The position numbers and the translations under genes are program-made. Shown here in pieces: positions 8,194 through 15,947 of a stretch of DNA of 34,017 nt; within the stretch, counting starts at the first letter, position 1; each line of letters begins with the position of its first letter. Below the pieces are notes generated by a model. That model searched no databases and had not been told where the DNA came from. It worked only from the letters and a program-made list of their open reading frames with translations. Source of the DNA: Ancylobacter mangrovi. GTDB lineage: Bacteria; Pseudomonadota; Alphaproteobacteria; Rhizobiales; Xanthobacteraceae. Where the stretch lies: NCBI RefSeq assembly GCF_024752355.1, contig NZ_JANTHZ010000011.1, positions 1 through 34,017 of the forward strand. Direction: 5' to 3'.

Positions 8194-8934
8194 ATGAACA
8201 AGGCGATCAATCCCGCGACGAGCGACGCCACGACACCCGTCCCGAACCACGCGGTCGTGCCGCGCGCGGAGTGGCTCGACGCCCGCAAGGCGCTCCTTGC
8301 CCGCGAGCGCGCCCTGACCCATGAGCTCGACGCGCTGCGCGCCGAGCGCCGGGCGCTGCCCTGGGTCAGGATCGACAAGCCTTACGTCTTCGAAGGCCCC
8401 GGCGGCCGGCGCAACCTCGCCGACCTGTTCGGCGGGCGCAGCCAGCTCGTCGTCTACCATTTCATGCTGACGCCGGGCTCGGACCACATCTGCCCCGGCT
8501 GCTCCTTCATCGCCGACCATGTCGACGCGGCGCGCCGGCATTTCGAGCAGGCGGACCTCTCCTTCGCCGCGATCTCGCGCGTACCGCTGGCCCGCATCGA
8601 AGCGGTCAGGGCCCGCATGGGCTGGAGCTTCCCGTGGGTGTCCTCGCAGGGCAGCGACTTCAACTTCGACTTCGGCGTGTCGTTCACGCCCGAGGACATC
8701 GCCGCCGGCCGCGCCATCTACAATTACGGCACCGTCATCCGCCGCAGCCAGGACATGTTCGGCGCGAGCGTGTTCGTGAAGGGCGAGGACGGCGCCGTCT
8801 ACCACACCTACTCGACCTATCACCGCGGTGCGGAACTGCTGATCGGCGCCTTCAACTGGCTCGACCTCGTGCCCAAGGGCCGCAACGAGACGACCGGCAC
8901 CATGGGCTGGGTGCGGCTGCACGACGAATACTGA
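8194..8934 (+). CDS. DUF899 family thioredoxin-like protein
   Basis: A 246-residue member of DUF899 (PF05988), a thioredoxin-fold family of unknown reaction. The N-terminal helix with EWLDARKALLARE, the segment PWVRIDKPYVFEGP, and the CPGC motif at 100-103 (a CxxC pair, probably redox-active) followed by SFIADHVD are hallmark features. The later block YHTYSTYHRG and the C-terminal LDLVPKGRNE are also typical. GGAG at 8181-8184 serves as ribosome binding site. Upstream is the small membrane protein; downstream, 14 bases away, the convergent DUF917 gene. A role in thiol redox or detoxification is plausible, but no substrate is established. Confidence 0.92.
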   Translation: MNKAINPATSDATTPVPNHAVVPRAEWLDARKALLARERALTHELDALRAERRALPWVRIDKPYVFEGPGGRRNLADLFGGRSQLVVYHFMLTPGSDHICPGCSFIADHVDAARRHFEQADLSFAAISRVPLARIEAVRARMGWSFPWVSSQGSDFNFDFGVSFTPEDIAAGRAIYNYGTVIRRSQDMFGASVFVKGEDGAVYHTYSTYHRGAELLIGAFNWLDLVPKGRNETTGTMGWVRLHDEY

Positions 8935-8948
8935 GGCGCCCTTCCCTC

Positions 8949-10115
8949 CTAGCCCCGGCGGTCCGGCTCCACGCCGAGCCGCCGGGGATCAAACAGCGCC
9001 CGTCCCTCGGGCGTCTCGAAAGCCGTGTCGAGCACCGGCACGCGCACCACCGCGACGCGCCGCCCCTCCGCCTCTCCCGTGGTCGCGAGCGGCATCAGGC
9101 TCGCCGCGTCGAGCACCGCGATGGGATCGGGGCTGGCGGCGGCGAGCGCGCCGTCGACCCACAGGAAATGGTGCTCGTTCTTGATCCAGATCCTCGCCCG
9201 CCGGCTGGCGAACGGCCCGGTCCCGACAAGCTCGTACGCCGCCTCGCGGAAGGCGTAGGGCTCCTCGCTGCGCCAGCGCATGCTCACCTCGCCCTCGAAG
9301 GAGAGCTCGCCTCCGGTGAAGGCCAGCACCGCCTCGAGCCGCTCCGCCGCCGCCCCCGGTCCGCACAGGCGCCGCCCGACTTCCATCGCATGGCCGATGC
9401 TGCCGGCGATCAGCCCGCCGCGCAGCTGCCCGAGCGGGCCGGGATAGGCGAGGCAGGCGAGCCCGCGGCCCGACGCCGCCCGGTTGAGCTGCCGAGCCAT
9501 GCGGTCGGCCATGGTGGCGCTCGCCGCCGCGCCGATCACCGCCTCGCCGCCGAGCCGGTCGACGAGGGCGAGCGGGACCGGCGGCAGGCCGGCGAGGTCC
9601 AGCTTCGTCATGCCGAGCTCGGGAATGCAGCGCCCCGCCGCGTCGGCGTCGAGCACCGGCAGGCCGAGCCGGTGCGCCGCGATCAGCAGCGCGGCGGTGG
9701 CGAGCGAGCCCAGCTCGACCGGCACCAGCGCCCTGAGCGGCGTGCCAAGCCGGGCCGACATCAGCCGCACCGCCCTCTCGAAGCGCGTCGGCAGGTCGAG
9801 ATCGCCCGCCGGCACGCCGAGCGCGGCGCGGACGGCGGGGTCGAGCGGGTCGGCGGGATCGCGCCCGCCGATGATGATGCCGCAGGCGACGGGCGCGTCG
9901 TCCGGCAGCGCCTCGATGGCGGCGAAGGCGATGTCGGACGGCGCCAGCCCTTCCTGAAGCAGCAAGGCGAGCCCGGCCTGCGCCGAGCCGCCGCCGCCGG
10001 TGCCGTAGAAGCTCAGCCCCGTGAACAGCGCCTCCAGTCCCGCAGCATCGAGACCCTGCGCATCGAGACCTTGCGCATCGAGCCTCGCCTCGTCGCCGGC
10101 ACCGGCCCGCCTCAT
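8949..10115 (-). CDS. DUF917 family protein (S-methyl-thiohydantoin desulfurase-like)
   Basis: A 388-residue DUF917 protein. The GTGGGGS motif at 38-44, the block CIPELGMTKLDLAGLP, and WIKNEHHFLWVDG near the C-terminus identify the family. Members occur beside hydantoinase genes, and some are described as S-methyl thiohydantoin desulfurases; the reaction of most is unknown. Family members typically begin close to the LEAL helix before GTGGGG; here an N-terminal extension contains a threefold LDAQG-type repeat. It is the last gene of the minus-strand ABC transporter/DUF1989 operon, and its start overlaps the DUF1989 stop by ATGA, implying translational coupling. Context suggests hydrolysis of a cyclic or amidine intermediate derived from the imported ligand (inference). 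Confidence 0.88.
   Translation of the reverse strand: MRRAGAGDEARLDAQGLDAQGLDAAGLEALFTGLSFYGTGGGGSAQAGLALLLQEGLAPSDIAFAAIEALPDDAPVACGIIIGGRDPADPLDPAVRAALGVPAGDLDLPTRFERAVRLMSARLGTPLRALVPVELGSLATAALLIAAHRLGLPVLDADAAGRCIPELGMTKLDLAGLPPVPLALVDRLGGEAVIGAAASATMADRMARQLNRAASGRGLACLAYPGPLGQLRGGLIAGSIGHAMEVGRRLCGPGAAAERLEAVLAFTGGELSFEGEVSMRWRSEEPYAFREAAYELVGTGPFASRRARIWIKNEHHFLWVDGALAAASPDPIAVLDAASLMPLATTGEAEGRRVAVVRVPVLDTAFETPEGRALFDPRRLGVEPDRRG
10045..10089. repeat. Three tandem 15-base repeats coding LDAQG
   Basis: Units of 15 bases begin at 10045, 10060 and 10075. The first two differ by one base and the third is diverged at its end. On the minus strand they encode two LDAQG units and a diverged one in the N-terminal extension of the DUF917 protein. 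This is in-frame slippage-type expansion; length variation between strains is expected. Confidence 0.75.
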
Positions 10116-10762
10116 GCCCCGGCGCCTTCGAAGATCGAAAGCCCCAGCCGCGTCGCCTCGAAGCCGTTGCAGATGTTGCGCTCCTGCGGGCAGTTCGAGA
10201 TCGCCACCACGAGGTCCATCTGCGCCTCGAGGTCGATATGGTCGCCGGCGCGCGAGAGCGGCGCCTCGACGCCGATGGCGCCGTCCGCCTGCACCGGCAC
10301 GTTCATGAACACGTTGAAGGTGTAGGGAATCTCGCGATAGCTCACGCCGTGCGGCTCCATCACCGCGGCGAGGCTGGCGCGGCAGTTCGGCCCGTCCTCG
10401 ACGCCGTAGCGCAGCCGGTTCAGGCCCCGGCAGCAGGTGCCGGCGAGCAGATCGTGCCGGCCGACCGTGTCGGCGAGCACCTTCAGCATCGGCCGGGCGT
10501 CGTCGGAGAACACGGTGCTGCCGATGCCGACATGGATGTTGCCGTTCAGCATGATGGTGGTGTGGATCGAGATCTTCTCGCCGAGATCGTGCTTGTTGAA
10601 GCAGATGAAGTCCGCGACCTGCTGCCCGTCGAGATCGACAATGCGCAGCACCTGCCCCTTGGCCAGCTCGAAGCCGATCCGCCCCTTCGGCTCGATGATG
10701 TGCTCCCAGATCGGCTGGCGCCGGGCATCCTCCGCGCGCGGGCTGTCGGATCGGCTATTCAT
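10112..10762 (-). CDS. DUF1989 protein 1 (urea carboxylase-associated family)
   Basis: A 216-residue DUF1989/urea carboxylase-associated protein. Hallmarks are GRHDLLAGTC (around residue 112-121), GPNCRASL, the block REIPYTFNVFMNV and the C-terminal ISNCPQERNICNGF. Conserved His, Asp and Cys residues suggest a metal-binding hydrolase core. The best-known relatives, CgdA and CgdB, together form carboxyguanidine deiminase beside guanidine/urea carboxylase. No such carboxylase is in this window. The protein is strongly similar over its whole length to the one encoded at 14132-14785. The ATG at 10762 has AGGAG eight bases upstream. It sits 46 bases behind the ABC ATPase gene and overlaps the DUF917 gene (ATGA). 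Likely a deiminase or amidohydrolase on the imported compound; substrate unknown. Confidence 0.9.
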   Translation of the reverse strand: MNSRSDSPRAEDARRQPIWEHIIEPKGRIGFELAKGQVLRIVDLDGQQVADFICFNKHDLGEKISIHTTIMLNGNIHVGIGSTVFSDDARPMLKVLADTVGRHDLLAGTCCRGLNRLRYGVEDGPNCRASLAAVMEPHGVSYREIPYTFNVFMNVPVQADGAIGVEAPLSRAGDHIDLEAQMDLVVAISNCPQERNICNGFEATRLGLSIFEGAGA

Positions 10763-10808
10763 GGTCTCAACTCCTGGATAAGGCCTCGGCTCCGCGGCCC
10801 GGCGCCTG

Positions 10809-11633
10809 TCAGCGGGCGGGCTGCGGTGAGGGAAACGGCGGGGCCAGCGCGGCGAGGAAGCGCGCCAGCCGCGGATCGCGCGGCGCGTCGAGCAGGCGGG
10901 CCGCCGGCCCCTCCTCGACCACATGGCCGCCATCGAGGAAGGCGAGCCGGTCGCACAGCCGCCGCACGAAGCCGAGGCTGTGGCTGACCACCACCAGCGC
11001 CCGGCCCTCGCCGGCGATCGTCCGCAGCAGCGCGGCGACCTCGCCGGTGAGCTCGGGGTCGAGCGCCGAGGTCGGCTCGTCGAACAGCAGCACCGGCGGG
11101 TCGAGCGCCAGCGCGCGGGCGATGGCGACGCGCTGCTGCTGGCCGCCGGAAAGCTCGGCCGGCCGCATCGCCGCCCTGTCGGCGATGCCGAGCCGGGCCA
11201 GCAGGGCGCGGGCGCGCTCGGTTGCCACCGGCGCCGGGCGACTGAGCACCACGCTCTGCGCCCGCGTCACATTGCCGAGCACGTCGAGATGCGGCCACAG
11301 ATGAAGCTGCTGGAACACGAAGCCGATGCGGTGACGTTCGCGCGAGATGTCGCGCCCACGTCTCCACCCCCGGCGCACCACGCCGGCCGGCGAGACCTCG
11401 GGGCCGAAGGCGTGCCCGCCCACCCGCACGAAGCCGTCGTCGGGCGGGTCGAGATGGGCGATGGCGCGCAGCAGCGTGGTCTTGCCGCAGCCGCTCCGCC
11501 CGATGATGCCGAGCACCTCGCCCGGCGCCACCGACAGCGAGACGTCGTCGACCACCGGCCGGCCGGCGAAGCTCTTGCGCAGGCCGATCACCTCCAGCGC
11601 CGGCGCCGCGTCCGGCTGCGCGGCCCCGCTCAC
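10809..11633 (-). CDS. ABC transporter ATPase, polar amino acid type (transporter 1)
   Basis: Cytosolic ATP-hydrolysing subunit of the importer encoded by this operon. The 274-residue protein has Walker A GRSGCGKT (45-52), Q-loop FVFQQ (105-109), signature LSGGQQQR (161-168), Walker B VLLFDE (181-186) and H-loop H218. This is the GlnQ/HisP type. The start is a GTG at 11633 whose GTGA overlaps the stop of the upstream permease gene, indicating translational coupling; the open frame continues far upstream only as an antisense-like shadow through the permease genes. An insertion of about ten residues between Walker A and the Q-loop (VVRRGWRRGRD) is mildly unusual but occurs in family members. 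Confidence 0.93.
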   Translation of the reverse strand: MSGAAQPDAAPALEVIGLRKSFAGRPVVDDVSLSVAPGEVLGIIGRSGCGKTTLLRAIAHLDPPDDGFVRVGGHAFGPEVSPAGVVRRGWRRGRDISRERHRIGFVFQQLHLWPHLDVLGNVTRAQSVVLSRPAPVATERARALLARLGIADRAAMRPAELSGGQQQRVAIARALALDPPVLLFDEPTSALDPELTGEVAALLRTIAGEGRALVVVSHSLGFVRRLCDRLAFLDGGHVVEEGPAARLLDAPRDPRLARFLAALAPPFPSPQPAR

Positions 11634-12343
11634 GGACGCGGTCCGAATGCGTCGAGGGAGAGGAAGCGGTCGGCGATCCGCCCCTGCGGCCGGCGCCGTG
11701 CGTGGCGGCGCGAGCCGCGCGTGCTCGCCGTCGCCAGCGCGTGGCTGAGCACCCAGTAGAGCGTGCCGGTCGCCACGAACACCTCGACCGGCGAGAAGGT
11801 CTGCCCCTGCACCAGCAGCGCCGAATAGGTCAGCTCCGGCACGGTGATGCTGGAGAGCACAGCCGATTCCTTGATCAGCATCTGGGCGATGTTGGTAGAA
11901 GGCGGCAGCAGCCCCGGCACGAGCTGCGGCGCGATGATGTGGCGTACGCTCTGCAGCCGCGTCATGCCGACGGCGCGGCCCGATTCCATCTGCCCACGCG
12001 GCAGGGCGAGCACGGCCGCGCGGATCACCTCGGCGAAATAGACCGCGCCGAACAGCCCCAGCGCGAAGGTCCCCGTCACGGTCGCCGGCAGGCGCGGCCC
12101 GAAGAAGGGCAGGCCGAAATGCAGCAGATAGAGCAGCACCAGAAACGGCATGCCCCGGACCACCTCGATCAGCAGCGCGGCCGGCAGGCGCAGCATCGGG
12201 TGGCGGGCGAGCTTCAGCGCCGCGATCGGGATCGCCATGACGAAGCCGAGCACGATGGCAAGCGCCGACAGCATCACTGTGACGGCGAAGCCCCGCGCGA
12301 GCACCGGCCAGTTGTCGATCAGTATAGCGGGATCGAACGACAT
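11630..12343 (-). CDS. ABC transporter permease, polar amino acid type (transporter 1, second)
   Basis: Inner-membrane permease of 237 residues in the HisM/HisQ (His/Glu/Gln/Arg/opine) family. Five or so hydrophobic helices are visible, with the cytoplasmic coupling EAA-type loop represented by ESGRAVGM followed by a proline (HIIAPQLVP). The C-terminus is a basic, arginine-rich tail (about residues 205-230) longer than usual. It lies 18 bases after the first permease gene and overlaps the ATPase gene by GTGA. It forms a heterodimeric channel with the 12362-13021 product. Confidence 0.93.
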   Translation of the reverse strand: MSFDPAILIDNWPVLARGFAVTVMLSALAIVLGFVMAIPIAALKLARHPMLRLPAALLIEVVRGMPFLVLLYLLHFGLPFFGPRLPATVTGTFALGLFGAVYFAEVIRAAVLALPRGQMESGRAVGMTRLQSVRHIIAPQLVPGLLPPSTNIAQMLIKESAVLSSITVPELTYSALLVQGQTFSPVEVFVATGTLYWVLSHALATASTRGSRRHARRRPQGRIADRFLSLDAFGPRP

Positions 12344-12361
12344 GATTCAGATCCGCATCGC

Positions 12362-13021
12362 TCAGACCCGCCGCGCCGCCAGCCGGCGCTCGACGAGCCC
12401 CGCGCCGAGGCTCACGCTGGCATTGATGGCGACATAGAGCAGCGCCACCGCGCTCAGCGTCTCGAACGGGCGGAAATTGCCGGCATAGATCTGCTGGCCG
12501 GTGCGGAACAGCTCGACCACCGTAATGACGGAGAGCAGGGCCGTCGCCTTGACGAGGATGGTGAACTCGCCGATCAGGCTCGGCAGGATCGCGGCGTAGA
12601 GCTGGGGTAGCACGACCCGCAGCCAGATCGCCGCCGGACGCAGGCCGAGCGCCACGGCTGCCTCGATGGCGCCGGGGTTGAGCGTCGCCAGCCCGCCGCG
12701 CATCATCTCGCTGACGAAGACCGCGCTGTTGAGCGACAGGGCGAGGATGCCCGCGCTCATCGGCCCGAGGTCGATCCCGACCGCCGGCAGGACGTAGTAG
12801 AAGACGAAGATCTGCACCAGCAGCGGCGTGCCGATCACCACGCTCATCAGCACCGCGACCGCCGCGTTGACGGGCCGCCACTTGCAGGCCCGCAGGATGG
12901 TGAGCGCGGTGCCGCCCAGCAGGCCGAGCAGCGTCGCCGCCAGCGCGATCTCGACCGTGAGCAGCGCGGCCGGCAGCAGCCGTGGCAGGGCCTGCAGCAG
13001 AAACGCCGGATCGAAGGTCAT
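12362..13021 (-). CDS. ABC transporter permease, polar amino acid type (transporter 1, first)
   Basis: A 219-residue inner-membrane permease of the HisQ/GlnP family. Helices near residues 10-35, 55-80, 90-110 and in the C-terminal half are separated by the coupling loop EAAVALGL with the following ILPSLIGEF segment. The start at 13021 places the first helix after a short cytosolic N-terminus as in relatives. It follows the binding-protein gene by 28 bases and precedes the partner permease by 18. Confidence 0.93.
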   Translation of the reverse strand: MTFDPAFLLQALPRLLPAALLTVEIALAATLLGLLGGTALTILRACKWRPVNAAVAVLMSVVIGTPLLVQIFVFYYVLPAVGIDLGPMSAGILALSLNSAVFVSEMMRGGLATLNPGAIEAAVALGLRPAAIWLRVVLPQLYAAILPSLIGEFTILVKATALLSVITVVELFRTGQQIYAGNFRPFETLSAVALLYVAINASVSLGAGLVERRLAARRV

Positions 13022-13049
13022 GCCATCCTCGCCGGACCGGCCGAGCGGC

Positions 13050-13904
13050 TCAGACCGCGCCCGGCGGCAGGTAGCCGCTGTCGGGGATCGGCATGCGGAA
13101 GCCGAACCACTTGTCCTGGAACGCGTAGAGCTTGCCGCTGTCGCGAAGCTGCCGGATCACGCCGGAGATGTAGTCGCGCAGGTCCTTGTCCTCCGGCCGC
13201 GTGACCCAGCCCATATAGCTGATCGTCTCGCTGGCCGGGCCGGCGAGCGCGAATACGCCCGGCTGCTGCTTGATGAGCACGGCGGCGTTGGGAAGGCTCT
13301 GCACCACCACGTCCACCTCGCCATTGGCGAGGGCGAGATAGGTCTCGGGGAAGCTCGGATAGAGCTTGAGGTCGGAAAAGCCCTTGCCGCCGGCCTTCTT
13401 CAGCTTGGCGTTGGTGGCACGGGCGGCCTGCTCGGTGGTGGTACCGAGCTGGGTGCCCACCACCTTGCCGTTGAGGTCGGCGCCGGAGGAGATGCTGGCA
13501 TCGCCCGCGCGCTTGATGAAATAGGGGGTGCTCTCGGCGATCGGCAGGGTGAAGGCGTATTTCTTCGCCCGCTCCTCGTTGATGCCGACCGAGGTCGCCA
13601 CGAAGTCGAACTTGCCGGCCAGCACGCCGGGCAGGATGCCCTGGAACGGCACGTCGAGCTGGTTGAGCTCGACGTCGAGATCGGCCACCACGACGTTGAG
13701 GATGTCCTTGCCGTAGCCGACGATCTTGCCGTCCTCGACGAACTCGAAGGGCGGGAACGCCGCCTCGGTGCCGACGGTCAGCTTCTTGGTGCGGCGGATC
13801 CGCTCCAGCGTGGTCTCGGCAAAGGCGGGCGCCGTGCCGAGCGCCGCGACGGCAGCGCCGCCGAGCAGGGTCAGGCCGAAGGCACGACGGGTGAGGGACA
13901 TCAT
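13050..13904 (-). CDS. ABC transporter family-3 solute-binding protein (transporter 1)
   Basis: Periplasmic receptor of 284 residues with a Tat-like leader (TRRAFGL at 5-11, hydrophobic 11-24, AFA cleavage near 29). The family-3 fold is shown by LTVGTEAAFPPFEF at 42-55, GYGKDIL and INEERAKKYAF at 109-118. R112 is the conserved ligand-carboxylate arginine. In the position where amino-acid receptors have an aspartate that binds the alpha-ammonium (the D of LHDTPN in GlnH), this protein has S203 in VQSLPN. The ligand may therefore lack a free alpha-amino group (inference from a hand alignment). Two adjacent ATGs, 13904 and 13901, are possible starts. First gene of the minus-strand operon. Confidence 0.92.
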   Translation of the reverse strand: MMSLTRRAFGLTLLGGAAVAALGTAPAFAETTLERIRRTKKLTVGTEAAFPPFEFVEDGKIVGYGKDILNVVVADLDVELNQLDVPFQGILPGVLAGKFDFVATSVGINEERAKKYAFTLPIAESTPYFIKRAGDASISSGADLNGKVVGTQLGTTTEQAARATNAKLKKAGGKGFSDLKLYPSFPETYLALANGEVDVVVQSLPNAAVLIKQQPGVFALAGPASETISYMGWVTRPEDKDLRDYISGVIRQLRDSGKLYAFQDKWFGFRMPIPDSGYLPPGAV

Positions 13905-14131
13905 CTCGAGGGCTCCAGGGCAGCGGCGTGGGGAGAGGACGGAAGCGACGCTAGCGCCGTTCAACGAGCGCGAGAAAGCATCAAAAACGCACAATTGCGA
14001 TGCCTCAAAGGCTCCGGCGTCGTGGTGGGTGCGGTGCTTTCCGGGCATCGAAGCGGGACCAAATTGATGCTTCCCCGCGCCCGCCCCGCCGGGCACTAGT
14101 GCCGGACAGCGTGACGCAGGAGGCCGTGCCC
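13905..14131. promoter_or_regulatory. Divergent regulatory region between the two ABC/DUF1989 modules
   Basis: About 230 bases separate the two head-to-head operons. An AT-rich island at 13978-14003 contains GCATC (13978-13982) mirrored by GATGC (13999-14003), and inside it CGCA-CAAT-TGCG (13988-13999), a perfect 4+4 inverted repeat around CAAT. Its position midway between both starts suits an operator for a shared regulator, for example the LysR encoded at 20588. AGGAGG at 14118-14123 is the ribosome binding site of the plus-strand gene. Confidence 0.4.
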
Positions 14132-14785
14132 ATGACCGCACCCGACAACTCTCCGGACCGGGGACCCGTGCGGACGGGCGAGGCGCGTCTCGACGAGGTT
14201 CTGCCGCCGCGCGCGCGGATCGGCTTCGCGATGGACCAGGGCGAGGTGCTGCGCATCACCGATCTGGAAGGCCAGCAGGTCGCCGACCTGGTCTGCTTCA
14301 ACCGGCACAACACCGCCGAGAAGCTCTCGGTCCACGTCACCATGATGGACCAGGGCTCGATCTACATGGTGAAGGGCAAGAGCCTGCTCTCCAACGACTG
14401 CAACAGCCTGATGACGCTGACCGAGGACACGTGCGGGCGCCACGACCTGCTGGCGGGCTCGTGCAACGAGGGGGCGAACTTCAAGCGCTACGGCCTGCAT
14501 CACACCCCGAACTGCCGCTGCAACCTTGAGGTCGCGCTCGCGCCCTTCGGCCTGCCGCTGCGCGAAATCCCCTACAGCTTCAACATCTTCATGAATGTCG
14601 ACCTGAAGCCAGACGGGGCGATCCGCACCGTCGAGCCGCTCTCGAAGGCCGGCGACTTCGTGGAGCTGCGCGCCGACATGGACCTGATCGTCGGCATCTC
14701 CAACTGCCCGTCCGACCAGGGTCCGTGCAACGGCTACAAGCTCACCCCGCTACGCGTCGAGGTGCTGCGGGCACCGGAGGGGTGA
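14132..14785 (+). CDS. DUF1989 protein 2 (urea carboxylase-associated family)
   Basis: A 217-residue second DUF1989 protein, nearly the same length as the one at 10112-10762 and co-linear with it. Shared blocks include GRHDLLAGSC, PNCRCNLE, LREIPYSFNIFMNV and ISNCPSDQGPCNGY. The pair looks like paralogues arranged in two divergent operons. In the guanidine pathway two DUF1989 proteins work as one heteromeric deiminase; whether these two associate or serve separate substrates is open. The ATG at 14132 is chosen because a strong AGGAGG lies eight bases before it; an upstream frame from 14000 runs into the regulatory region. The gene leads the plus-strand operon, ten bases before the triple-RidA gene. 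Confidence 0.9.
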   Translation: MTAPDNSPDRGPVRTGEARLDEVLPPRARIGFAMDQGEVLRITDLEGQQVADLVCFNRHNTAEKLSVHVTMMDQGSIYMVKGKSLLSNDCNSLMTLTEDTCGRHDLLAGSCNEGANFKRYGLHHTPNCRCNLEVALAPFGLPLREIPYSFNIFMNVDLKPDGAIRTVEPLSKAGDFVELRADMDLIVGISNCPSDQGPCNGYKLTPLRVEVLRAPEG

Positions 14786-14795
14786 GGCGGGGCCG

Positions 14796-15947
14796 ATGGT
14801 CGAGACACGCTCCTTCCCGTTCGCCGTACGCGGCGCCGAAAGCCTCGCGGTGCGGGCCGGCGGGCTCGTCGTCACTGGCGGCCTCGCCGCTGCCCCCGGC
14901 GGAGACCCGCTCGCACCCGCGCAGGCGATGCTGGAGGCGCTGGGCAGCGACCTGCCCGCCGCCGCGAGGCTGAAGGCCTATCTCGCCGACATCCGCTCCG
15001 CCCAGGCCTTGCGCGCGCGCCTGCCGGCCTTTCCCGCCGCCACCTCGGCTGTCGGGGCGATGCTGCCCGACGGCGTCGACGCACTGGTCGAGCTGATCGC
15101 CGGCGCGGATGAACCGCCGGTGCGGCACTCCTCGCCGGGCGGCCCGGGTGTCACGCAGCTCGGCGGGCTCCTGTTCTGCGACGGCGCGCACTTCGATCCT
15201 TCGAGCGGCGCGGAGGAAGCGGGTGATCTGCGCGCGCAGGCGCGGCAGGTGCTGGGCGGCATACTGGGCGCGCTGGCGCCGCTCGGCGCGGGCGCGGGCG
15301 ATCTGGTGAAGGTCAACAACACCGCCGCCCGCTGGCACAATTACGGCTTCTACAACGAGGTCTACAACGAGCTTCTCGCCGGCGCGAACGCCGCGCGCTG
15401 CTCGGTCGGCGGGGTGCTGGAGCAGCCGCTCGCGCTGGTCGAGGTGGACGCGGTGGCGGCGAGCGGCGGCGGGCTGCGCTTCGTCGATTCCACCATGAGC
15501 GGCGTCGGCCGCACCAGCTTCAGCTATCGCGACGACACCGTCTATCTGCCGGAACTCGGCCCCTGCAAGGGACCCCACGCCCATGGCGCGCGGGCGGGCG
15601 ATGTCGTGTTCATCGCCGGCGAATGCCCCTATGACGCGCAGGACCGGCTGGTCGGCCCGGGCGACATCGCCGCGCAGACCCGCCAGACCCTGCGCAATGT
15701 CGAGCTCTCGCTCGAGGCGCTGGGCGCTGGCCTGTCGGACGTGGTGCGCACCAATGTCACGCTCTCGGACATGCGGCTGTTCGAGGGTTTCGATGCCGCC
15801 TATGCCGCCGCTTTCGCCGGCCCCTACCCGGCCCGCACCGTGGTCGGCGCGCCGCTCGGCCAGTACGGAATCCTGGTCGAGATCGAGGCCATCGCCGTGA
15901 TCGGCGCCGGCCTCGAAGGTGTGTTCCTGACCGGGGAGCCGGCATGA
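14796..15947 (+). CDS. Protein of three consecutive RidA (YjgF) domains
   Basis: RidA proteins hydrolyse reactive enamine/imine intermediates and act as homotrimers with active sites between subunits. This 383-residue protein contains three RidA-like units. Domain 1 (about 8-102) has AVRAGGLVVTGGL and ends in LVELIAG. Domain 2 (about 110-222) has GGLLFCDGAHFDP and ends in LVEVDAVA. Domain 3 (about 258-370) has GDVVFIAGECPYD and ends in LVEIEAIA. The active-site arginine is present in domain 3 (R347) and domain 2 (R201) but replaced, probably by T83, in domain 1. Domain 1 also lacks the final glutamate and the NEVY-type helix. The chain could fold as a covalent pseudotrimer (inference). It is coupled to the aminopeptidase gene by an ATGA overlap. 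Confidence 0.88.
   Translation: MVETRSFPFAVRGAESLAVRAGGLVVTGGLAAAPGGDPLAPAQAMLEALGSDLPAAARLKAYLADIRSAQALRARLPAFPAATSAVGAMLPDGVDALVELIAGADEPPVRHSSPGGPGVTQLGGLLFCDGAHFDPSSGAEEAGDLRAQARQVLGGILGALAPLGAGAGDLVKVNNTAARWHNYGFYNEVYNELLAGANAARCSVGGVLEQPLALVEVDAVAASGGGLRFVDSTMSGVGRTSFSYRDDTVYLPELGPCKGPHAHGARAGDVVFIAGECPYDAQDRLVGPGDIAAQTRQTLRNVELSLEALGAGLSDVVRTNVTLSDMRLFEGFDAAYAAAFAGPYPARTVVGAPLGQYGILVEIEAIAVIGAGLEGVFLTGEPA

Noticed and set aside
10809..12881. A 690-codon minus-strand frame extending the ABC ATPase through the permease genes
   Set aside because: Only the last 274 residues carry ATPase motifs; upstream it is the shifted frame of two well-supported permease genes. A GTG at 11633 overlapping the permease stop is the natural start.
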